Assembly (NCBI GenBank): GCA_947174945.1
Contig: CAMWKZ010000002.1
Coordinates: forward strand, 51,033-115,032
Origin: an uncultured Prevotellaceae bacterium
GTDB lineage: Bacteria > Bacteroidota > Bacteroidia > Bacteroidales > Bacteroidaceae
Direction of reading: 5' to 3'
Length of the DNA stretch: 64,000 nt
In this document: one piece after another, positions 57,132 to 64,000 of the stretch
How the letters are laid out: every line of letters begins with the position of its first letter
Numbering within the stretch: the stretch's first letter is position 1
Program-made: the position numbers and the translations under genes
The notes under the pieces: generated by a model
What the model saw: only the letters and a program-made list of their open reading frames with translations
Database searches by the model: none
Told to the model about the DNA's origin: nothing

Positions 57132-59069
57132 GTGAAGAAGATTGCCGTAAATATTGCCCGTCTGGTACTGGCCATCGTCCTGATACTATCAGGATTCGTC
57201 AAGGCCGTCGACCCGCTGGGCACGCAATACAAGATAGCCGACTATCTGGGAGCGCTGCATCTCGGGCAGTATGCACCAGACATCATGACGCTGGGCGCAG
57301 CCGTCTTGTTGTCGGCCATTGAGTTCGGACTGGGCATCTGTCTGCTGTTTGCCATCCGCCGACGGTTAGTGTCGCGACTGACACTGCTCATGATGAGCAT
57401 CATGACACCCCTCACGCTATGGCTGGCCGTGGCCAATCCCATCAGCGACTGCGGATGTTTCGGTGATGCCGTAGTGCTCAGCAACTGGCAGACCTTCTGG
57501 AAGAACGTAGTGCTGCTGGCACTGGCACTCATCATCAGGGCATGGCCGCTGGAAATGCTACGGTTTGTATCAAGGTCAAACCAATGGATTGTCATCAACT
57601 ACTCGGCTCTGTTTATCATCTTCGTGTCTGGCTGGTCGCTCTACTACCTGCCCTACTTCGACTTCCGTCCCTACCACGTGGGTACCGACCTGCGCCAAGG
57701 ATGGCAACAGATGTTAGAAGGACAAGAATCGCCATACACCGACTTCTTCATAGAGCGCACGGACAACGGCGAGGACATAACCGAAGGGGTATTGCAAGAC
57801 AAAGGCTACACGTTCCTGTTGGTATCGCCCCATTTAGAGCAGGCAGACGACAGCCAGCTGGACCGCATCAACGACCTTTACGAATATGCTGACGACAGAG
57901 GCTATCCGTTCTATTGTCTGACAGCCAGCGGAGCAAAGGGCATCCAGCGATGGCAGGAGACGACGGGAGCAGAATACCCATTCTGCCAGACGGACGAAAC
58001 CGTGCTGCGCACCATCATACGAAGTAACCCGGGAATGTTGCTGCTCAAGGACGGCAAGGTGATAGGCAAGTGGAGCCACAACAACCTGCCCGTCATCGAG
58101 GAGTCGCAATCAAGCCTGCCGCTTGAGAAACTCAGCTTCGGGCAGATGGCCGAGAACTCCGTGGCACAGAAGATACTGTGGATTATCATGTGGTACGTGC
58201 TGCCACTGCTGATGCTGGCCCTTGCCGACCGCCTGTGGGCATGGTCGAACTGGGTGAAGAAGAAAGAAAAGTCAAACAAAGTATATCAACTTTTAAAACG
58301 CAAGAAAGAAATGAGAAAGAAGATTGTTGCAGGCAACTGGAAGATGAACCTGAACCTGCAAGAGGGCGTAGCCCTGGCTAAGGAGCTGAACGAAGCCCTG
58401 ACGGCTGACAAGCCAAACTGTGACGTAGTTATCTGCACACCGTTCATCCACTTGGCTTCAGTAGCCAAGGAGCTGGAAGGCAGCGTGATTGGCCTCGGTG
58501 CCGAGAACTGTGCCGACAAGGAGAAGGGCGCCTATACGGGTGAGGTAAGCGCCGAGATGGTGAAGTCGACTGGTGCCCAGTATGTTATTCTCGGCCACTC
58601 TGAGCGCCGTGAGTACTACAAGGAGACTCCCGAGGTGCTGAAGGAGAAGGTGTTGCTGGCCCTGAAGAACGGTCTGAAGGTTATCTTCTGCATCGGTGAG
58701 ACGCTGGAAGAGCGCGAGGCCAACAAGCAGAACGAAGTGGTGAAGGCAGAGCTGGAGGGCAGTGTGTTCAACCTCAGCGAGGCAGACTTCCGCCAGATTA
58801 TCATTGCCTACGAACCCATCTGGGCTATCGGTACGGGCAAGACCGCCACTGCCGAGCAGGCTGAGGAGATTCACGCCTACATCCGCTCTATCGTAGCAGA
58901 GAAGTACGGCCAGGCCGTTGCCGATGACACCAGCATCCTGTATGGTGGCAGCTGCAAGGCCAGCAACGCCCCTGAACTGTTTGCCAAGCCCGACATCGAC
59001 GGTGGCCTCATCGGCGGTGCATCGCTCAAGTGCGCAGACTTCAAGGGCATCATTGATGCTTGGAAATAA
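57132..59069 (+). CDS. tpiA: In-frame fusion of DoxX/BT_3928-type membrane protein and triosephosphate isomerase
   Basis: One 645-codon frame without a stop. Residues 1-393 form a DoxX-like membrane protein (four N-terminal helices with [20 protein letters not shown] and the cysteine pair DCGCFGD, a soluble redox-like part, and a C-terminal helix [20 protein letters not shown]). Residues 394-645 are a complete TIM of 252 residues: [10 protein letters not shown] (Lys), [10 protein letters not shown] (His), [11 protein letters not shown] (Glu) and LYGGS. The linker is [21 protein letters not shown] 58311 could start free TpiA. Start is GTG at 57132. In relatives the two are usually separate genes, as far as I know. 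Confidence 0.85.
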   Translation: MKKIAVNIARLVLAIVLILSGFVKAVDPLGTQYKIADYLGALHLGQYAPDIMTLGAAVLLSAIEFGLGICLLFAIRRRLVSRLTLLMMSIMTPLTLWLAVANPISDCGCFGDAVVLSNWQTFWKNVVLLALALIIRAWPLEMLRFVSRSNQWIVINYSALFIIFVSGWSLYYLPYFDFRPYHVGTDLRQGWQQMLEGQESPYTDFFIERTDNGEDITEGVLQDKGYTFLLVSPHLEQADDSQLDRINDLYEYADDRGYPFYCLTASGAKGIQRWQETTGAEYPFCQTDETVLRTIIRSNPGMLLLKDGKVIGKWSHNNLPVIEESQSSLPLEKLSFGQMAENSVAQKILWIIMWYVLPLLMLALADRLWAWSNWVKKKEKSNKVYQLLKRKKEMRKKIVAGNWKMNLNLQEGVALAKELNEALTADKPNCDVVICTPFIHLASVAKELEGSVIGLGAENCADKEKGAYTGEVSAEMVKSTGAQYVILGHSERREYYKETPEVLKEKVLLALKNGLKVIFCIGETLEEREANKQNEVVKAELEGSVFNLSEADFRQIIIAYEPIWAIGTGKTATAEQAEEIHAYIRSIVAEKYGQAVADDTSILYGGSCKASNAPELFAKPDIDGGLIGGASLKCADFKGIIDAWK

Positions 59070-59623
59070 TGAGACGTATTATCTCTATACTAACCCTGTG
59101 TGTCGGCATTTGCATGAATGCCGATGCACAGACTTTTACCCAGCGCATTCAGAAGAAGGTGGCAGGACAGGGCACGATTGTCATTCATCAGGACTCCACC
59201 ATTGAGCGGCTGGTGAACACGGCTCCGCTGGGCATCAAGTCGAGCCAGCCAACGGCCACCACTCCGTCTGCCCAGACACCCACTGCGCCCAAGACACCAA
59301 CAACTGCCATCCAAACGGACACCATAGACACCTCGAAGAAAGTTATGCGAGGTGATGCCAAGGTGAACGGCTACCGTGTGCAGGCCTTTGCAGGAGGCAA
59401 CTCGCGCACCGACCGCCAGCAGGCTGAGCGCATCGGCAACGACATCAAGAGCCACTTTGGCGGCGTTCCCGTCTATGTCCATTTCTACTCACCACGCTGG
59501 ATATGCCGTGTAGGCAACTACCGCACTTACGAGGAGGCCCACCAGATGCTGGTCAGTCTGCGCAAGCTGGGCTACACCCAGGCCACCATCGTGAAGGGCA
59601 AGATTACCGTAGCAGCGTATTAA
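59069..59623 (+). CDS. SPOR-domain periplasmic protein
   Basis: The 184-residue protein has a signal peptide ([20 protein letters not shown]), a Thr/Pro-rich linker (about 55-85) and a C-terminal SPOR domain (GYRVQAFAGGNSRTDRQQAE, WICRVGNYRTYEEAHQML, LRKLGYTQATIVKGKI) that should bind denuded peptidoglycan glycans at division sites. Its ATG shares a base with the preceding stop (TAATG). The TTG at 59060 was not used. Confidence 0.88.
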   Translation: MRRIISILTLCVGICMNADAQTFTQRIQKKVAGQGTIVIHQDSTIERLVNTAPLGIKSSQPTATTPSAQTPTAPKTPTTAIQTDTIDTSKKVMRGDAKVNGYRVQAFAGGNSRTDRQQAERIGNDIKSHFGGVPVYVHFYSPRWICRVGNYRTYEEAHQMLVSLRKLGYTQATIVKGKITVAAY

Positions 59624-59654
59624 GACAAGTAACCAACTATAAAGAAGAAACGTC

Positions 59655-60242
59655 GTGTACTCAGAAAACGAAACATTCCGAGAAGGACTCGACCAGCTGG
59701 CCGGGCATTATAAAGAGATACTCACCCTGCTGGGCGAGGACCCCAGTCGCGAGGGGCTGCTGAAGACCCCGATGCGCGTAGCCAAGGCTATGCAGGTGCT
59801 GACACGTGGCTACGGGATGGATGCCCACAAGGTACTTACCGATGCCTTGTTCAAGGAGGACTACAGTCAGATGGTCATTGTCAAGGACATTGACTTCTTC
59901 TCGCTTTGTGAGCATCACATGCTGCCTTTCTATGGGAAGGTACACGTGGCCTACATTCCCAACGGATACATCACGGGACTGAGCAAGATTGCCCGTGTCG
60001 TAGACATATACAGCCACCGGCTGCAAGTGCAGGAGCGCATGACGCTGCAAATCAAGGAGTGCATACAGCAGACGCTGAAGCCTCTGGGCGTAATGGTAGT
60101 GGTCGAGGCCAAGCACATGTGTATGCAGATGCGGGGCGTGGAGAAGCAGAATAGCATCACCACCACCAGCGACTTCTGCGGAGCCTTCAACCAGGCCAAG
60201 ACCCGAGAGGAGTTCATGAACCTTATACATCACCACCAATAA
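59655..60242 (+). CDS. folE: GTP cyclohydrolase I
   Basis: The 195-residue enzyme shows [20 protein letters not shown] (zinc Cys and His), [20 protein letters not shown] and the C-terminal zinc block [20 protein letters not shown]. It converts GTP to dihydroneopterin triphosphate, feeding both folate (FolK here) and queuosine (QueD and QueE here). The start is GTG at 59655, with no nearby ATG in frame. It lies 31 bp after the SPOR gene. Confidence 0.95.
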   Translation: MYSENETFREGLDQLAGHYKEILTLLGEDPSREGLLKTPMRVAKAMQVLTRGYGMDAHKVLTDALFKEDYSQMVIVKDIDFFSLCEHHMLPFYGKVHVAYIPNGYITGLSKIARVVDIYSHRLQVQERMTLQIKECIQQTLKPLGVMVVVEAKHMCMQMRGVEKQNSITTTSDFCGAFNQAKTREEFMNLIHHHQ

Positions 60243-60259
60243 CAAAAAGCTAACATACT

Positions 60260-60832
60260 ATGGAGCAGTTTAACAAAAACACCTACAAGAAGCAGAACCT
60301 ATCGCAAGAGTTCTACCACAGCTGCCTGGGTAAAGTCATCATCCTGGCCGTCATCTCGCTCATCCTGACCATCATCGCCGCACTGACCGTGCCCACCGAG
60401 GAGGTAACTCGCATAGAGACGGAGGGCAACATCCGCCAGTGCCTGCAGGACAACGACAGCATCAAGGGCGACATCATCGACGAAATGGTATGGAACATTG
60501 CACGTACCTTCTCAGAGCCCGACTCCACTCTTGACAACAAGGAGCTGCTGGAAGCCTGCTGGAAGCACAACAAGATTGAGACTTACAGCCACACGCTATT
60601 CACTACGGCCTACGTCCGCAACAACACCCACCCTGAGGGTGCCCGTGTAGGTATCGGTATCTTCGGCACCGTTGTTTCCACCGTCTACTACACCGACTTG
60701 GTGCTCAACCTTGGAGCCGTGCGCGGCAAGTATAACCAGCGGCTTATTCAGGACGTGGTGGTACCCGACGAGTACATAGGCGACAACCCCAATCTGAAGC
60801 CCTACCACTATAAAGGAAACCCGGACGACTAA
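60260..60832 (+). CDS. Uncharacterised single-helix membrane protein
   Basis: The 190-residue protein has one transmembrane helix near residues 25-45 (KVIILAVISLILTIIAALTV) and a soluble C-terminal part with GARVGIGIFGTVVSTVYYTD and a final PYHYKGNPDD. I do not recognise its family. It begins 17 bp after folE and may be co-transcribed. The 22-bp repeat array follows 23 bp downstream. Confidence 0.75.
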   Translation: MEQFNKNTYKKQNLSQEFYHSCLGKVIILAVISLILTIIAALTVPTEEVTRIETEGNIRQCLQDNDSIKGDIIDEMVWNIARTFSEPDSTLDNKELLEACWKHNKIETYSHTLFTTAYVRNNTHPEGARVGIGIFGTVVSTVYYTDLVLNLGAVRGKYNQRLIQDVVVPDEYIGDNPNLKPYHYKGNPDD

Positions 60833-60855
60833 TCCGCCAGAATTACCTACATCTT

Positions 60856-60995
60856 GTACGGAGGCTATTCGCACCATGTGCGGAGGCCGTTCGCACTATG
60901 CACCGAGGCCACTCTTGCCATGCGCCGAGGCCGTCCGTATCATGTGCGGAGGCCACTCTTGGCACGTGCCGATGCCGTCCGCATCGCGTGCGGAC
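60856..60995. repeat. 22-bp tandem repeat array (6 units plus partial)
   Basis: Units start at 60856, 60878, 60900, 60922, 60944 and 60966, each 22 bp, followed by GTGCGGAC of a seventh. Related to the arrays at 30.9 and 46.5 kb, with a GGAGGC / CGAGGC core in most units. The array fills the space between two convergent genes and ends at the queE stop codon. Confidence 0.92.
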
Positions 60996-61580
60996 TTACC
61001 TTATTCCAATCATCTTGTGTGTCTGCAACGAAAGCCGCCACCACGGGTGCTGTTGGCAGTATTCTATTGCTGCTGCAATTATCGCCTTGTTTTTATCATT
61101 GTCGCCCACGTCGCATGGTTGCAGACTATATATCTCAGCCTCTATATCATTATACAAGGACATATCAGACTGGCCGTCGAACACCACTTTCAGCTCGTCT
61201 ATATGTTCTATTTTCAGCTGGGCATTGCTGCAATAAGCAAACTTGGGCGAGCAGGTAATCCAGTCTGGACGGCAATCTTCGGGCAACCGTCTTGTGCCGT
61301 TGGTCTCAATCTGCACCACCCAACCATCGTCCTGCAGGTGTTTCACAAGCGATGCGGTCATCTGCAACGTCGGTTCGCCACCCGTAATCACCACATGGTG
61401 TGCAGGGTACTTGTTGACCTCGCCCACTATCTCCTCCTCACTCATCTCGGTAAAGCTATCGGTATCCGTATCGCAAAAAGGGCATTTCAGGTTGCACCCA
61501 GCCAGGCGCACGAATACCGACGGCACCCCCGTGAATGTGCCCTCGCCCTGCAGGGAATAGAAGATTTCGTTTATCCTCAT
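60996..61580 (-). CDS. queE: 7-carboxy-7-deazaguanine synthase
   Basis: The 194-residue radical SAM enzyme has the N-terminal INEIFYSLQGEGTFTGVPSV, the cluster motif CNLKCPFCDT (C-x3-C-x2-C), VVITGGEPTLQ, IETNGTRRLP and a C-terminal SLQTHKMIGIR. It rearranges 6-carboxytetrahydropterin to 7-carboxy-7-deazaguanine in preQ0 synthesis. It lies 15 bp downstream of queD on the same strand, forming a queD-queE operon. Confidence 0.95.
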   Translation of the reverse strand: MRINEIFYSLQGEGTFTGVPSVFVRLAGCNLKCPFCDTDTDSFTEMSEEEIVGEVNKYPAHHVVITGGEPTLQMTASLVKHLQDDGWVVQIETNGTRRLPEDCRPDWITCSPKFAYCSNAQLKIEHIDELKVVFDGQSDMSLYNDIEAEIYSLQPCDVGDNDKNKAIIAAAIEYCQQHPWWRLSLQTHKMIGIR

Positions 61581-61595
61581 CTCACTCCCCCAGCC

Positions 61596-61925
61596 TTATC
61601 GCTCGTATGTCACGTGATTGCCCTCGCTTTCCTCCACATCCACGCGATAGCACTCCGCAATCTGCTCACACACCCACCGCGCAATGTTCTCAGCCGTCGG
61701 GTTGAAGGGCAACAGCTCGTTCAGGTTCCCGTGGTCGAGATAGCCATGTATCTTCTGCTTGATATGCGTGAAGTCGACCACCATACCGTCAGAGTTTAGT
61801 GTCTCAGCCTTGCAATGCACGGTGATAATCCAGTTATGCCCGTGCAGCTTCTCGCACTTACTCTCATACGACAGGCTCAGCCTGTGGCAGGCCGAAATCT
61901 CCATCCGTTTCCTTACATAATACAT
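61596..61925 (-). CDS. queD: 6-carboxytetrahydropterin synthase
   Basis: The 109-residue protein has MEISACHRLSLSYESKCEKL with the zinc histidine, HGHNWIITV (H-x-H), VVDFTHIKQ, LDHGNLNEL and NPTAENIARWV. It converts dihydroneopterin triphosphate to 6-carboxytetrahydropterin. The start was set at ATG 61925 (MYYVRKRMEI): an earlier ATG at 61946 lies 1 nt after the -7 element (61948-61955) and so cannot be on the transcript. The -7 to ATG distance becomes 22 nt. Confidence 0.92.
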   Translation of the reverse strand: MYYVRKRMEISACHRLSLSYESKCEKLHGHNWIITVHCKAETLNSDGMVVDFTHIKQKIHGYLDHGNLNELLPFNPTAENIARWVCEQIAECYRVDVEESEGNHVTYER

Positions 61926-61947
61926 CTGCTCATCGTTTTTATCCATG

Positions 61948-61955
61948 CAAAGATA
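61948..61955 (-). promoter_or_regulatory. queD-queE -7 element
   Basis: CAAAGATA on the plus strand is TATCTTTG on the minus strand. It decides the queD start. Confidence 0.65.
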
Positions 61956-62050
61956 GTGCAAATAACGGTAAGCGCAAAATAAATTAACCTTTATTGTATG
62001 TTTCAAATGCGGTGCCCAGCACGCGGATGCGTAAAATACTTCATCAATAT

Positions 62051-62082
62051 TTTGCGGGTAACGCAATTATTTGCTAACTTTG
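62051..62082 (+). promoter_or_regulatory. Promoter of the SLC13-type permease gene
   Basis: TTTG at 62051-62054, 20-bp spacer, TAACTTTG at 62075-62082; ATG 31 nt downstream. Confidence 0.75.
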
Positions 62083-62113
62083 TCACCCAAACGGATAATC
62101 ACTATTGTTAATT

Positions 62114-63946
62114 ATGACTGCAACCCTCGTCATCCTCGTCATTACGGTTACTATGTTTATTGTCGGCAAGATACGCTCAGACATCGTGGCGCTCTGCGCA
62201 CTAACATCGCTCATACTGCTCGACATCCTCACCCCGGAAGAAGCCTTGGCAGGCTTCTCATCCACCGTCGTGATAATGATGGTAGGCCTGTTCGTCATTG
62301 GCGGGGCCATTCTCCAGACGGGGCTGGCCAAGACCATGAGCCAGCGAATCATCCAGCTGGCTGGCGGCAACGACACGACACTGTTCGTCATGGTGGTGCT
62401 CGTCACCGCTGCCATCGGGGCATTCGTCAGCAACACGGGCACCGTGGCACTCATGATGCCCATCGTCATGAGCATGGCCATGCAGACGGGGACGCAACCG
62501 TCACGACTGCTCATGCCACTGGCCTTTGCAAGCAGCATGGGCGGTATGCTCACGCTCATAGGTACGCCACCCAACCTTGTCATACAGGAGGCACTCATTG
62601 AGCACGGTTACAAACCGCTCAACTTCTTTTCGTTCACGCCCGTAGGTGCCATCTGCCTCGTCATAGGCATCATCGTCATGCTGCCACTGAGCAAGATGTT
62701 CCTATACAAGAAGAACAAGGGAAGCAGGGATAACACTGGGCGCAGCAAGACGCTTGACGAGCTTGTAGCAGAGTACAATCTGGACAACGGGGTGCGAAGA
62801 TACCTCATCACCGCCAACTCCGACATCAAGGAGAAGACCGTGGCCGAGCTCAACCTGCGCAACACATACGGGTTGTCCATCATAGAGATAAGGAACGAGA
62901 ACAGTCTGCGAGGCGGGTTGATACGCAACGTCACCCAAAGCCTTGCCACGCCGGAGAAGATTCTGGCCGAGGGCGACATCATATACCTCATGGGCGACAA
63001 GAAGAAGATGGACAAGTTTGCCCGCAAGTCCCACATACGGCAGATGGACAAAAAGAACATGGACTTCTACGACCTCGGCATCAGCGAGATAGTCCTCATA
63101 CCGCAGTCACGCCTCATCGGTGCCAGAATGGCCTACTCCGGATTTCGCGAGAAGTACAACATCAACGTGCTCGGCATCAAGCGCAGCAAGAAATACATCT
63201 TCGACCGACTGGCCAACGAGAAGCTCCGCGCCGGCGACGTACTGTTGGTACAGGGCAAATGGAGCAACATCGAGAAGCTCGACAACGAGGAAACCGACTG
63301 GGTAGTGCTCGGTCAGCCCGAGAAGCAGGCCATGCAGGTCACATTCGACTACAAGTCCCCACTCGCTGCCACCATCATGCTCGCTATGGTGCTCAGCATG
63401 GTTTTCGACTTCATCCCCATAGCCCCCGTGACCGCCATCATAGCCGCCGGACTGCTGATGGTCATAACGGGCTGCTTCCGCAACGTTGATGCCGCCTACA
63501 AGACAATCAACTGGGAGAGCGTAGTCCTCATTGCCGCCATGATGCCCATGTCAACCGCCCTTGAGAAGACAGGCACGTCGGCCCTCATCTCCCATTCACT
63601 CGTGGAAGTGCTCGGAGCCCAAGGCCCCACCGTACTCCTCTGCGGCCTATACTTCACCACCTCCCTGCTCACCATGTTCATCAGCAACACGGCAACAGCC
63701 GTACTCATGGCCCCCATCGCCATGACCTCAGCCGTTGAAATCGGTGCCAGCCCCTATCCCTACCTCTTTGCCGTCACCCTCGGAGCCAGCATGTGCTTCG
63801 CCTCCCCGTTCTCCACTCCCCCCAACGCCCTCGTGATGCACGCCGGAAGCTATAAATTCAGCGACTACATAAAAGTCGGTCTCCCCCTACAAATCATCAT
63901 GGGCATCATCATGACCTTCATCCTCCCGCTCCTCTTTCCATTTTAG
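62114..63946 (+). CDS. SLC13/DASS-type anion permease with two RCK_C (TrkA-C) domains
   Basis: The 610-residue protein has N-terminal helices (TATLVILVITVTMFIVGKI) and the family blocks AFVSNTGTVALMMPIVMSMA and GMLTLIGTPPNLVIQEAL. Two cytosolic RCK_C domains occupy about 205-390 (KTVAELNLRNTYGLSIIEIR; GARMAYSGFREKYNINVLGI), then a second membrane half with TTSLLTMFISNTATAVLMAP and SPFSTPPNALVM. It probably imports sulfate or dicarboxylates with sodium, with RCK_C domains as regulatory sensors. ATG 62114 was chosen over TTG 62105. After its stop (63947-64000) nothing is recognisable. Confidence 0.9.
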   Translation: MTATLVILVITVTMFIVGKIRSDIVALCALTSLILLDILTPEEALAGFSSTVVIMMVGLFVIGGAILQTGLAKTMSQRIIQLAGGNDTTLFVMVVLVTAAIGAFVSNTGTVALMMPIVMSMAMQTGTQPSRLLMPLAFASSMGGMLTLIGTPPNLVIQEALIEHGYKPLNFFSFTPVGAICLVIGIIVMLPLSKMFLYKKNKGSRDNTGRSKTLDELVAEYNLDNGVRRYLITANSDIKEKTVAELNLRNTYGLSIIEIRNENSLRGGLIRNVTQSLATPEKILAEGDIIYLMGDKKKMDKFARKSHIRQMDKKNMDFYDLGISEIVLIPQSRLIGARMAYSGFREKYNINVLGIKRSKKYIFDRLANEKLRAGDVLLVQGKWSNIEKLDNEETDWVVLGQPEKQAMQVTFDYKSPLAATIMLAMVLSMVFDFIPIAPVTAIIAAGLLMVITGCFRNVDAAYKTINWESVVLIAAMMPMSTALEKTGTSALISHSLVEVLGAQGPTVLLCGLYFTTSLLTMFISNTATAVLMAPIAMTSAVEIGASPYPYLFAVTLGASMCFASPFSTPPNALVMHAGSYKFSDYIKVGLPLQIIMGIIMTFILPLLFPF

Positions 63947-64000
63947 GTTGCGCGGATGGTGCAAAAGTATTTCTTGCCGTAGGGTAGACATATCGATGTG

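Noticed and set aside
61926..62066. Longer queD reading frame starting at 62066 or 61946
   Set aside because: Both starts lie upstream of, or within 1 nt of, the -7 element and add residues unlike the family N-terminus.
63962..63969. Minus-strand TACTTTTG-like box at the right edge
   Set aside because: No gene on the minus strand follows it within the window; probably chance or tied to sequence outside.
1..64000. tRNA, rRNA, tmRNA, insertion sequences and integrases
   Set aside because: No T-loop GGTTCGAAT-type matches in intergenic regions and no transposase or recombinase motifs were found by reading; a covariance-model scan was not possible.

Overview
The window looks like a chromosomal segment of a Bacteroidota bacterium, most likely a Prevotella-type Bacteroidales. 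The evidence is the recurring Bacteroidota promoter (TTTG, about 19-20 bp, then TAnnTTTG), the absence of Shine-Dalgarno sites at most starts, and typical gene families: OMP_b-brl_3 barrels, a two-component-type propeller sensor, PA14-GH31 and GH28 glycosidases, DUF1599/DoxX/TpiA/SPOR/FolE, and FtsX/DUF3098/UppP/TruB/QueA/FolK. No rRNA, tRNA, transposase or CRISPR array was found.

Layout. Positions 1-5600 form an accessory, defence-like block: the tail of a DUF234-type ATPase, a three-gene HipB/HipS/HipT module flanked by a 114-bp direct repeat, a cytosine-5 methyltransferase plus PD-(D/E)xK nuclease pair behind a long structured leader, and a 136-bp nested hairpin. From 5.6 to 19.6 kb come an outer-membrane barrel, aroB, and two menaquinone operons (menB-menC-menE; and ROK-ROK-menI-menF-menD). 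A nucleoside kinase sits between them, and a mirror-image divergent promoter drives menB and the kinase. From 19.7 to 33 kb are lysS-gpsA, a PIN toxin-antitoxin pair, pgi with a HAD phosphatase, two DUF4230 genes, trmO, an AI-2E-family permease, an MBL-fold protein and a PP2C/SpoIIE-type phosphatase. From 33 to 42 kb is a carbohydrate region: GH31 with PA14, a propeller sensor kinase lacking an H-box, a LacI regulator, a candidate small RNA and a GH28. From 42 to 54 kb are the cell-envelope/tRNA-modification operon (ftsX to folK), a radical SAM gene, an LpxA-like acyltransferase and an RND efflux operon. From 54.5 kb to the end are a short sigma-70 factor, a CCA-adding-type enzyme, DUF1599, a DoxX-TpiA in-frame fusion, SPOR, folE, queE, queD and an SLC13 permease.

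How genes work together. AroB feeds chorismate, and MenF, MenD, MenC, MenE, MenB and MenI turn it towards the menaquinone head group. FolE, QueD and QueE make the preQ0 precursor, and QueA acts later in queuosine synthesis. MFP, RND and outer-membrane factor form a tripartite pump.

The least explained material is: a family of contiguous 22-bp tandem repeats at four intergenic sites (about 23.4, 30.9, 46.5 and 60.9 kb), plus a fifth 22-bp array of different sequence at 12.8 kb; the alternative stem-loops ahead of the methyltransferase; tandem ROK paralogues with different active-site losses; the sensor kinase without phospho-acceptor motif; and the DoxX-TpiA fusion. All calls come from reading the sequence; no database search was run.
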